From Candidatus Staskawiczbacteria bacterium (GTDB lineage: Bacteria > Patescibacteriota > Minisyncoccia > Minisyncoccales > Staskawiczbacteraceae), in NCBI GenBank assembly GCA_943354455.1, contig CALRCB010000022.1, positions 1 through 6,602 on the forward strand: a stretch of 6,602 nucleotides of DNA, given 5' to 3'. Every line of letters begins with the position of its first letter. The first letter of the stretch is position 1. A model generated the notes under the pieces. That model was given only the letters and a program-made list of their open reading frames with translations. It ran no database searches and was not told where the DNA came from. Of the stretch, positions 1 to 6,051 are shown piece after piece. The position numbers and the translations under genes were made by a program.

Positions 1-12
1 AATTGCAAAATT

Positions 13-2487
13 TTATCGTTTTGGCAGTGGACCGGGGTCTTGGGGGGCCAAGGGCTTGGTACTGGTAAATGACCGTTTTAGAATATCTTCTTCCACACTT
101 GCCTTTGCCTTGCCATATTTTAGTTTTGAAATTTGTTTTATGGCGTCTACAATTTGCGGTCTTCCCTCTTGTGGTGGCAGGGTTTGCATTTTAAACGGCG
201 TAGAGGTTTTATTATTTAACATCATTTTCAAAATTAAGTGAAAGTTATCAAGGTTTACCAAATCAAACCGTGAAAATTCCGGTTCAAACTGTTTTTCTAA
301 AAATTCCGCATCTTCCGTACCAACCCGAAATGCCCCAACCGTTCCCACGTTTCCAAACACCGAATTTTTAATCGGGTCGGTTAATTGGGCAATGTACTGA
401 TGAGCAATAGTCAAATTTAACTTATACTTTCTAGCTTCAGATAAAATAGTTGAAATGCTGTCAGTGGTAAAGTTTTGAAACTCGTCAATGTATAAATAAA
501 AGTCTTTTCGTTCTTCTTCTTTAATTGAAGCGCGCTTCATGGCCGCCATTTGCATTTTGGAAACTAAAATTAACCCCAGCAATGAACTGTTCACTTCGCC
601 GGTTTGTCCCTTTGATAAATTGGCCAAAAAGATTTTTTTGTTATTCATAATATCAGTCAAATCAAAACCCGAATGGCTTTGGCCAATGATATTTCGCATC
701 ATTTCATTTTCAATAAACCGGCCGATTTTTGAAACCACGTAGCCCAACATGTCAGACCGGGTTGATCCGGTTGTCTGTGCCCATTCTTTTTGCCAAAAAC
801 TTTTTACCACCGGGTCTTTAACTTTTGTTAACCGTTCGGCTAAAAATTCTGGGTCAGTAAACATTTTGGGGATTTCAACTAATGTGCCCGGATTTTCTTT
901 GTCAGCCATCAATGCCAACATGGCATTTCGCATATAGTGCTCAAACATAGGGCCTATAATTTCCGGTGGAAATAGTTTATAAAAAATGGCAATCATTTCT
1001 TGTACGGCAAAATCTTTTTGTTCGGGCGTATCATATTCAAGCATATTTAATCCCATTGGCCTTTCTGTATCAGATGGTTCAAATAATACCACATCATCAA
1101 TTCTGTTTTTAGGAATATTGGCCAATGTATGTTCAACTAGTTCTCCGTGCGGATCAATTACCGCCACCCCTTCTCCATTGGCAATGTCTTGGCGGATCAT
1201 TTCACGCAAAAAACCGGATTTTCCCGTACCCGTTTGTCCAACTACATACAAATGCCTTCGCCTATCTTCGCGCGAAGCAAAGTACACCTTTTTTTCTTCT
1301 TGGCGAAACAATATTTTTCCCAACAAATTAACTCCTGTTTCCGGCAAGTCAGCTGGCGGAGCCACTACTTCTGATTTAACTCCCCTAATGTAAGGGGTTT
1401 CGGTAAAATGCGTTGGAAAGTGATATATGCTTACTAACTCCTCAATGTTTAAAATGTTACTTTGCTTTTCATTAAAAATACGAAAACTGAATTCATAAAT
1501 AAATTTTTTGAGCGCATTTTTTTTAACTTCTTTAGCGTCAAAACTATTAGTTGCGGAAAGTGAAAATTGTGAAAAGGCACCAATTAAATGGCTTAAAATA
1601 TCTTCTGCGCGTTCTTGTGATTGAGCTGAAGCAACTAACCGGATATTAGTTTCAAATGGCTGTTTTTGGATTTTTTGTTGCACTGCGTCATATGCCTTTT
1701 GGTCAAAACCCTGCTCTTTTGGCTTATCCATTTCCAACTCTTTTTGTTTTTGAGTTTTTGGACCGCTCTTAAAGGTTCCCGACATAGCGGTAGAAAATCC
1801 CCCAGCCGTTGCCTCTGAAACTGCCTTCCTGGCATTTTGACCTTCCCGTATTTTTAACAATGCTTTCTCGCCATTTTTACGCAAATTCACCCCAGATAAT
1901 GGCCGGATAATTAATTGAATAGCAGCGCCTTCGTTAGCTGAAATTTTGCTTAAATTATTGGTAATAGTACTTAACGGATCTTTTTCTAAGGCTTGATAAG
2001 TACTAACAGGAAATAAATAATTTTCAGCAAGCGTCAAATAAGCACCTGCGGTTTGTCCCTGTGGTTCAAATACTGTGTAATCTTGTGGAGTTTTTTCGAT
2101 AATCGCCCGGGGATATACTCCCTGAACATATTTTTCAAAAACCGTTTCCAAGTATTTTGGAACACACACATAAAAAGAAATATCACTGCCACCAATTTTC
2201 GATGCAATTTCTAAAGCCACGCTGGGCAGATCGCCAAACATTTTCGGTTTTTTCAAATACAAAAAATTAGCCAGCACCTGTTCCATTTGACTGACCAGTA
2301 CTTTTTCTTCTTTCTTTGCCTGATCTTCGTTTTTTGATTCATTTTTTGGCATCAAAACCAAAAATAGGACAGATTCCAATCCCCCAAACACTGATTTTTT
2401 TTCAGATTGTTCTGCGCGCAGGGTTATAATAAACCCAGACAACATTAATAAAAAAACTACAATAAGGCCGTAAACAATAATTTCCAT
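13..2487 (-). CDS. VirD4/TraG-like type IV secretion ATPase (membrane-anchored DNA-translocase family)
   Basis: An 824-residue protein starting at ATG 2487. Residues about 3-23 form one hydrophobic membrane segment, followed by a charged cytoplasmic stretch. Roughly residues 70-400 form a large N-terminal region without a motif I can name; it resembles the extension of secretion ATPases annotated in Patescibacteria (from memory). The ATPase core follows. The Walker A loop GQTGTGKS is at 417-424, a VIDPHGE motif lies just after it, and the Walker B strand FYLYIDEFQ has Asp668-Glu669. The AHQY motif near His696 is typical of the VirD4/TraG/TraD and HerA-like group. Such proteins are hexameric inner-membrane motors that feed DNA or protein to a secretion channel. 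No relaxase, VirB4 or channel gene is nearby, so the substrate is unknown. No Shine-Dalgarno is visible; the gap to the upstream gene is 37 bases. A HerA/FtsK-like DNA pump is an alternative. Family is secure; role is inference. Confidence 0.88.
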   Translation of the reverse strand: MEIIVYGLIVVFLLMLSGFIITLRAEQSEKKSVFGGLESVLFLVLMPKNESKNEDQAKKEEKVLVSQMEQVLANFLYLKKPKMFGDLPSVALEIASKIGGSDISFYVCVPKYLETVFEKYVQGVYPRAIIEKTPQDYTVFEPQGQTAGAYLTLAENYLFPVSTYQALEKDPLSTITNNLSKISANEGAAIQLIIRPLSGVNLRKNGEKALLKIREGQNARKAVSEATAGGFSTAMSGTFKSGPKTQKQKELEMDKPKEQGFDQKAYDAVQQKIQKQPFETNIRLVASAQSQERAEDILSHLIGAFSQFSLSATNSFDAKEVKKNALKKFIYEFSFRIFNEKQSNILNIEELVSIYHFPTHFTETPYIRGVKSEVVAPPADLPETGVNLLGKILFRQEEKKVYFASREDRRRHLYVVGQTGTGKSGFLREMIRQDIANGEGVAVIDPHGELVEHTLANIPKNRIDDVVLFEPSDTERPMGLNMLEYDTPEQKDFAVQEMIAIFYKLFPPEIIGPMFEHYMRNAMLALMADKENPGTLVEIPKMFTDPEFLAERLTKVKDPVVKSFWQKEWAQTTGSTRSDMLGYVVSKIGRFIENEMMRNIIGQSHSGFDLTDIMNNKKIFLANLSKGQTGEVNSSLLGLILVSKMQMAAMKRASIKEEERKDFYLYIDEFQNFTTDSISTILSEARKYKLNLTIAHQYIAQLTDPIKNSVFGNVGTVGAFRVGTEDAEFLEKQFEPEFSRFDLVNLDNFHLILKMMLNNKTSTPFKMQTLPPQEGRPQIVDAIKQISKLKYGKAKASVEEDILKRSFTSTKPLAPQDPGPLPKR

Positions 2488-2490
2488 AAC

Positions 2491-2543
2491 TATTTTATAA
2501 ATTCTTTAATCGCAATCAAAGATTTTATTTTATAAATTCTTTA
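2491..2543. repeat. 18-bp perfect direct repeat spanning a stop codon and intergenic gap
   Basis: TATTTTATAAATTCTTTA occurs at 2491-2508 and again, identically, at 2526-2543, so the copies are offset by 35 bases. The right copy encodes the last residues (KEFIK) and nearly all of the stop codon of the small hypothetical gene. The left copy lies in the intergenic gap just before the ATPase start and would encode the same KEFIK-stop string if read in another frame. A local tandem duplication of the gene's end is the simplest explanation. The right copy can also form an AT-rich imperfect hairpin (2518-2542, loop TTT, one mismatch), but no T-run follows, so it is not called a terminator. Confidence 0.8.
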
Positions 2544-2911
2544 TAATATCCTTCTTTTGCTAGCGTGTCGTGTAAAGTATCTAAGACATACGGATCATTC
2601 ATTTTTTTAGCAACAGCGACAGCAAAAATAACTCCTTTTTGTTTAGTAAGTTGCAATAATTTTTCTATTTTTCCAGTAGCTTCCAAAGATTGAAAATCGT
2701 TAGAATGTGTTTGTACCTGAATTTTTGCATCATCGCCCAAAACCATATTTTCAATTTGGGCTTTTATTTTTTCATGCTCATCTGATGGCGCCACTGACTG
2801 CTCTTTATCGGAAAAACCTTCTAGCTCAACCACATCCTCAACTCCCTCTTTTTTTGCTAGTTCTTGGGCTTCTTTATATAAATCTTTATTTTTTTCTTCG
2901 TTAATGTCCAT
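2525..2911 (-). CDS. Small acidic hypothetical protein preceding the secretion ATPase
   Basis: A 128-residue protein of unknown function from ATG 2911. An in-frame TTG at 2932 would add seven residues and overlap the upstream gene by 11 bases; I prefer the ATG, which leaves a 10-base gap. There is no signal peptide or membrane segment. The first half is strongly charged (Glu/Lys/Asp-rich) and probably flexible or helical. The last 50 residues look folded, with a KGVIFAVAVAKK helix followed by MNDPYVLDTLHDTLAKEG. This tail resembles a short conserved module in proteins next to secretion ATPases of Patescibacteria, but that is from memory and unchecked. Its position between a membrane-anchored surface protein and the ATPase suggests a cytoplasmic partner or adaptor. 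No Shine-Dalgarno is visible. Confidence 0.72.
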   Translation of the reverse strand: MDINEEKNKDLYKEAQELAKKEGVEDVVELEGFSDKEQSVAPSDEHEKIKAQIENMVLGDDAKIQVQTHSNDFQSLEATGKIEKLLQLTKQKGVIFAVAVAKKMNDPYVLDTLHDTLAKEGYYKEFIK

Positions 2912-2921
2912 AATATTTTTG

Positions 2922-3518
2922 TTAATTAACAATTAAATCTAAAAATCCAGATTCTTTTTTCTTTGACCGAGCATCAGTGCTAGTGTATATTTCTACCTTT
3001 AAACCGGTTGATTTTTTTGATACTTCGTAATATTTTACACAGTTAATTAGCTCAAATTCCGGTTTTAACAATACTCCGCATAGGTTAGATGAATCCGCTA
3101 AGTAGCTATTGCGATAATCTTGGCCTACCGCGACAAAATTCCTGCCCTCAGAATCAACAATATTGCCAATATCCCAGGTATCTTTTTTTACATTTAATAA
3201 GCCTTTATTTTTCGCACCAATAATCACCTTGATAAATCTTTCCGTAGTAACCAAATCCGGTTGATATCTTGTATTACTACTTTCTAATACGCTGCCGATA
3301 TTCTGAGCTGATCTAAAAGTAAATTGCACATCACCAATTTGCTTTTCATAAACTGGTCCAACTGGCTCGACAGGAACATCTGCTTGATCGGTGCTATTCT
3401 TTTTTGCGTTAACGGTAATAATTACAAATACAATAACAATAACGACAAACAACACCGCTCCAAAAATTAAGAAAACGGTTGAAATAGATCCTTTTGATTT
3501 ATTTATTTTTTTAAACAT
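2922..3518 (-). CDS. Membrane-anchored extracytoplasmic protein, DUF4352-like
   Basis: A 198-residue protein from ATG 3518. A lysine-rich N-terminus (KKINKSK) precedes one long hydrophobic segment at about residues 12-36. There is no lipobox cysteine, so it is an N-in, C-out single-pass anchor rather than a lipoprotein. After an Asp/Pro/Val-rich linker, residues about 58-196 form a beta-rich domain. Its pattern (GDVQFTFRSAQNIG, then a strand with FIKVIIGAKNKG, then DSEGRNF) resembles the immunoglobulin-like DUF4352/telokin-like fold common in exported proteins. Cys147 and Cys160 are the only cysteines and could form a disulfide outside the cell. It is the first gene after the promoter at 3545-3573 and is followed closely by the small hypothetical gene and the ATPase. 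Family assignment is moderate; function is unknown. Confidence 0.78.
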   Translation of the reverse strand: MFKKINKSKGSISTVFLIFGAVLFVVIVIVFVIITVNAKKNSTDQADVPVEPVGPVYEKQIGDVQFTFRSAQNIGSVLESSNTRYQPDLVTTERFIKVIIGAKNKGLLNVKKDTWDIGNIVDSEGRNFVAVGQDYRNSYLADSSNLCGVLLKPEFELINCVKYYEVSKKSTGLKVEIYTSTDARSKKKESGFLDLIVN

Positions 3519-3544
3519 ATATTTTTAATAGTTTATGTTAATTT

Positions 3545-3573
3545 ATTATATCATACTTATTTGTAGATGATAA
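3545..3573 (-). promoter_or_regulatory. Extended -10 promoter for the DUF4352-like gene and downstream operon
   Basis: On the minus strand a perfect TATAAT (3545-3550) is preceded by TG one base upstream, giving the extended -10 form TGnTATAAT. Seventeen bases further upstream lies TTATCA (3568-3573), matching four of six bases of the -35 consensus. The -35 lies inside the end of prmC and the -10 just after its TAA stop. Transcription would start near 3538, giving a leader of about 20 AT-rich bases without a Shine-Dalgarno before ATG 3518. Confidence 0.6.
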
Positions 3574-4306
3574 CATATCTAAATTTATCATATTGATCTT
3601 TTTTAAACTCCCATGTTTTGTAACTATATTCCAAAAGTAAATTTTGTAATTCTTTTTTTTGCGGTGGATCAAATTCCATATATATCTTACCGTCACTGTT
3701 TAAAAAGTACTTCGCAATGGCCAGAAATTTTTTAATATAAAAAAGTCCGTCTTTACCGCCAAATAATGCCATCTTTGGCTCATAAGCTAATACCGATTTT
3801 TGGATTTTCTTTTTGTGATTAAGGGGAATATAAGGTGGATTAGAAAAAATATAATCAAACTTTCCCTTAACATTTTTAAAAATGTCCGATTGCTTTATTT
3901 TATATTTTTTCGCATCAATATTATTTATTTTGCAATTAATTTTTATTTGTGTCAGCAGATTTTTATCTTTTTCAATAAAAGTGACTTTTGATGCTTTAAT
4001 GTTTTTTAACACTGCCACGCCAATACAACCAGACCCGGCAAAAATATCTAAAACTCGGATATCCCCACTTTCAACTTTTAACTTTAAACTTTCAACTACA
4101 TTACTTACCCAAAACTCCGTTTCCAATCTTGGGATTAACGGCTTTTTTGATACATCAATTTTACAGCCCAAAAAATCAACGAAGCCAATAACGTAAGCCA
4201 ACGGCTCCCCCACTTTTAACCGTTTTACATCAGTATCAAATTTTTCGCTTGGCTTATCAAAATATTTTTCCTTCAAAAGCCACCCGATTTCTTTTTCTAA
4301 TTTCAT
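3557..4306 (-). CDS. prmC: Peptide chain release factor N5-glutamine methyltransferase (HemK/PrmC)
   Basis: PrmC uses S-adenosylmethionine to methylate the glutamine of the GGQ motif in release factors RF1 and RF2, aiding peptide release. I start it at ATG 4306 (249 residues). The in-frame ATG at 4396 would run backwards through a terminator into the upstream gene and adds only unconserved sequence. Visible family motifs are GEP at 33-35, LIPRLETE at 57-64 (usually PRPETE), the cofactor loop DIFAGSG at 87-93, and the catalytic NPPY at 156-159. The N-terminal helical domain, which contacts the release factor, is short: about 32 residues precede GEP against about 65-70 in E. coli PrmC. A repetitive stretch (4067-4096) encodes part of the linker before the cofactor loop. 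A terminator lies upstream, so a separate promoter or read-through is needed; no clear one is visible. Confidence 0.9.
   Translation of the reverse strand: MKLEKEIGWLLKEKYFDKPSEKFDTDVKRLKVGEPLAYVIGFVDFLGCKIDVSKKPLIPRLETEFWVSNVVESLKLKVESGDIRVLDIFAGSGCIGVAVLKNIKASKVTFIEKDKNLLTQIKINCKINNIDAKKYKIKQSDIFKNVKGKFDYIFSNPPYIPLNHKKKIQKSVLAYEPKMALFGGKDGLFYIKKFLAIAKYFLNSDGKIYMEFDPPQKKELQNLLLEYSYKTWEFKKDQYDKFRYVIIYK
4067..4096. repeat. Low-complexity AAAGTT-type repeat inside prmC
   Basis: On the minus strand GTTGAAAGT occurs twice, separated by TTAAAGTTAAAA, so the segment is almost entirely built of GTT, AAA and AGT units. It is in frame and encodes the VESLKLKVES stretch between the PRLETE motif and the SAM-binding loop. 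Similar short repeats are, from memory, scattered through some Patescibacteria genomes; that is not checked here. Confidence 0.55.
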
Positions 4307-4327
4307 ATTCTCATTCTTGCACAGAAT

Positions 4328-4354
4328 AAAAAAAGACCCAAATTTCTTTGGGCC
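4328..4354 (-). terminator. Rho-independent terminator after the zinc-ribbon gene
   Basis: On the minus strand GGCCCAAA and TTTGGGTC form an eight-base-pair stem, including one G-U pair, around a GAAA tetraloop. Seven T residues follow directly (4334-4328). The G-U pair would be an A-C mismatch in the opposite transcript, so the hairpin favours minus-strand use. It begins about ten bases after the TAA of the zinc-ribbon gene and ends 21 bases before the prmC start. Confidence 0.88.
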
Positions 4355-4364
4355 CTTGCACTTA

Positions 4365-4574
4365 TTACGCAAACTCCATTTGCATAAGCTCCACATTCGT
4401 CCCTAGCAGAAGACCTTTGCCATCGCCAGGGTCACAAGCCTTTGCCCGCTCATCATCACAACCACGACAGTAAAAATTGCCATTTTGGGATCTAAGATTC
4501 CTTACCACCGACGGGTTGCCACAATGGGTACACCTGATTAAAGAGCCCCTAAAGCAACGAGTTTCTTCTTCCAT
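4365..4574 (-). CDS. Small zinc-ribbon protein of unknown function
   Basis: A 69-residue protein from ATG 4574, chosen because a purine-rich ribosome binding site lies six bases upstream. A longer reading from TTG 4631 would start inside the rplU terminator. Two CxxC knuckles, Cys15-Cys18 (CTHCGN) and Cys36-Cys39 (CRGC), are 17 residues apart and should hold one zinc ion; Cys7 and Cys47 are extra. The region between them is basic (RNLR), as in many nucleic-acid-binding ribbons, while the tail is rich in Gly, Leu and Met. It occupies the place after rplU where bL27 (rpmA) usually sits, but does not resemble bL27. It is bracketed by two terminators, and a hand count puts GC near 48 percent, above its neighbours. 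I cannot name the family. Confidence 0.7.
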   Translation of the reverse strand: MEEETRCFRGSLIRCTHCGNPSVVRNLRSQNGNFYCRGCDDERAKACDPGDGKGLLLGTNVELMQMEFA

Positions 4575-4580
4575 AAAAAG

Positions 4581-4587
4581 CTCCCTT
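4581..4587 (-). promoter_or_regulatory. Strong ribosome binding site of the zinc-ribbon gene
   Basis: Reading the minus strand, AAGGGAG is followed by six bases (CTTTTT) and ATG 4574. It is the only convincing Shine-Dalgarno in the window and decides the start of the zinc-ribbon protein against the upstream in-frame TTG at 4631. Confidence 0.7.
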
Positions 4588-4615
4588 CTTAAATAGTCGC
4601 TGTCAACGAGCCAAC

Positions 4616-4641
4616 AAAAAATCCGCAACAAGCGGATTTTT
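4616..4641 (-). terminator. Hairpin terminator of rplU containing its stop codon
   Basis: TCCGC and GCGGA form the GC-rich core of a stem around a five-base loop. The stem extends through flanking A and T runs (4616-4621 and 4637-4641), giving roughly ten base pairs. On the minus strand the hairpin is followed by a T-run. The TAA stop of rplU (4642-4640) lies at the foot of the stem. The A/T symmetry means it could also act on plus-strand transcripts. Confidence 0.82.
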
Positions 4642-4951
4642 AATTTTTAATTTCTAAAATTTCAACTTCGGTAAATGTTTGGCGATGGCCAATCTTTCTT
4701 TTATATCGTTTCTTGGGTTTATATTTGAAAATAACCAATTTCTTTCCTTTTCCGTTTTTAGTTACCTTGGCGGTAACGCTGGCGCCTTTAACTAACGGCG
4801 CTCCAATTTGCGATTTTCCGTCTTGGTCGCATAATAGAACTTCAGAAAACAAAACTTCAGACCCCTCTTCGGCTTCTAATTTTTCCACTTTAATTTTATC
4901 TCCGGGGGAAACCAAGTACTGTTTTCCACCGGTTTTTATTACAGCTATCAT
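4640..4951 (-). CDS. rplU: 50S ribosomal protein bL21
   Basis: A 103-residue protein of normal length for bL21, which binds 23S rRNA in the large subunit. It opens with the family start IAVIKTGGKQYLV. It has the central GDKIKVEKL and IGAPLV strands. The basic C-terminal signature follows, with FKYKPKKRYKRKIGHRQ and then TEVEI. It begins at ATG 4951, preceded by AT-rich sequence without a Shine-Dalgarno; a promoter candidate lies at 4971-4999. bL21 is usually followed by rpmA (bL27); here it ends in a terminator and is followed by the zinc-ribbon gene, so it appears to be transcribed alone. Confidence 0.97.
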   Translation of the reverse strand: MIAVIKTGGKQYLVSPGDKIKVEKLEAEEGSEVLFSEVLLCDQDGKSQIGAPLVKGASVTAKVTKNGKGKKLVIFKYKPKKRYKRKIGHRQTFTEVEILEIKN

Positions 4952-4970
4952 ATAATTTTATATTAATTAC

Positions 4971-4999
4971 AGTTTATCAAAAATACTGCTATTGGTCAA
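4971..4999 (-). promoter_or_regulatory. Candidate sigma-70-type promoter for rplU
   Basis: On the minus strand TTGACC (4994-4999, five of six -35 bases) is followed after 17 bases by TAAACT (4971-4976, four of six -10 bases). The -35 lies in the last codons of rmuC. Transcription would begin near 4964, leaving a leader of about 13 bases before ATG 4951. Such matches arise by chance in AT-rich DNA, so confidence is limited. Confidence 0.42.
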
Positions 5000-6029
5000 T
5001 AGTGGGCGCATCCACCTCCCCTATTTTAATCTTTGGAGTGCCTTCGGTCAGCCTTACTACATCTTTATCAATCTTTTCCAATTCCTTACCTGCCTTATTA
5101 TAAGAACTTACCGTGCTACCCAAGTGGTCACCCAAGCGACGCATATATTCAGAATACACAAACAAATGCTTGCCCAATTTTTCCACTTCTTTAATAATAG
5201 TCTGCGCCTGCTCAGAAATTTTTTGGTTTCGCAAACCCTGTAAAACCGTTTGCAAATAGGCTAGAAATGATGTTGGCGAAACTACTACCACCTTCTTTTT
5301 GCCAGCGTAATATATCAAATTATCAGAATCTTGCGCGATTACTCCAACTTTATTTATCAACAAATCATAGTACACTGCTTCTGATGGAATAAACATAAAG
5401 GAAAAATCCATTGTCTTTTCTTCCGGTTTTACATACTTTGCCGTTTCGTCAATTCGCAGTTTTAAATCATTTACAAATGCCGTTTCAAATTTCTTTTTTT
5501 CATTGGGGTCGCGAGCCTCAACCATCCGATTATAATTTTCCAAAGAAAATTTTGAATCAACCGGGATAATGTGTTTATCAACAAACACCACGGCGTCCAC
5601 AATCGTGCCATCTTTAAAACTGTACTGCATCTGGTAACTGCTTGGAGGTAGTACATTTTTAAGCACCGTTTCTAAATAATATTCACCCAAAATTCCCCGC
5701 TGTTTTGGGTTTTTTAAAATATCTTGCAAACCTTTAAGCTGGTCGGCAAACCCAACCACCTGCCGATTAGTTTCGTCTAATTTAGTCAACCTTTCTCGCA
5801 CATCACCAATAATTTTTGAAGATTCGGCAAATTGAAACTGCGAATTTTTATTTGATTCGGCCAATTTAGTATCCAACACCTGCGAAATTTGATTAATTTG
5901 CTGTTGCAACATCAACATCGCACTGTCTCCGCCAGCTGGCGGATTTTTTGGGCTTCTTTTTATCTGCAGAAAAATCACCGCCCCAATGCCGACAATAATT
6001 AGAATATAAAAGATAATTGAGTAGTCCAT
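4989..6029 (-). CDS. rmuC: RmuC-family DNA recombination protein
   Basis: A 346-residue protein from ATG 6029. Residues about 4-21 are a membrane segment, followed by a Pro-rich turn and a predicted coiled coil at about 35-100 (QQQINQISQVLDTKL onward). The RmuC domain occupies about 105-320. It starts with LKNPKQRGILGEYYLE, continues with KDGTIVDAVVF (Asp145) and IPVDSKFSLENY (Asp158, Lys160), and later has MFIPSEAVYY and VVVSPTSFLAYL. The spaced acidic residues and lysine fit the PD-(D/E)xK nuclease-like fold proposed for the family. In E. coli, RmuC limits inversions between short inverted repeats; biochemical activity is poorly known. It is shorter than E. coli RmuC (475 residues) but keeps the whole core domain. 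It follows the antiporter gene by 22 bases and may share its transcript; no Shine-Dalgarno is visible. Confidence 0.93.
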   Translation of the reverse strand: MDYSIIFYILIIVGIGAVIFLQIKRSPKNPPAGGDSAMLMLQQQINQISQVLDTKLAESNKNSQFQFAESSKIIGDVRERLTKLDETNRQVVGFADQLKGLQDILKNPKQRGILGEYYLETVLKNVLPPSSYQMQYSFKDGTIVDAVVFVDKHIIPVDSKFSLENYNRMVEARDPNEKKKFETAFVNDLKLRIDETAKYVKPEEKTMDFSFMFIPSEAVYYDLLINKVGVIAQDSDNLIYYAGKKKVVVVSPTSFLAYLQTVLQGLRNQKISEQAQTIIKEVEKLGKHLFVYSEYMRRLGDHLGSTVSSYNKAGKELEKIDKDVVRLTEGTPKIKIGEVDAPTIDQ

Positions 6030-6051
6030 TAGAATAATATTAACACAATTT

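Noticed and set aside
986..1393. Plus-strand open frame of 135 residues
   Set aside because: It is the shadow of the ATPase gene covering its Walker A region; the minus-strand protein has clear motifs.
2518..2542. AT-rich hairpin at the end of the small hypothetical gene as a terminator
   Set aside because: The stem lacks GC pairs and no T-run follows on the minus strand; the ATPase gene is probably co-transcribed.
3882..4196. Plus-strand open frame of 104 residues
   Set aside because: It lies opposite prmC, whose conserved motifs account for this DNA.
4307..4396. Longer prmC start at ATG 4396
   Set aside because: It overlaps the zinc-ribbon gene and runs through its terminator; the added residues show no PrmC similarity.
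4575..4615. TTGACA on the minus strand as a -35 box for the zinc-ribbon gene
   Set aside because: It is a perfect -35 match, but no -10-like hexamer lies 16-18 bases downstream; the nearest AT-rich hexamer is only five bases away.
4575..4631. Longer zinc-ribbon protein from TTG 4631
   Set aside because: The start would lie in the rplU terminator loop, while ATG 4574 has a good ribosome binding site.
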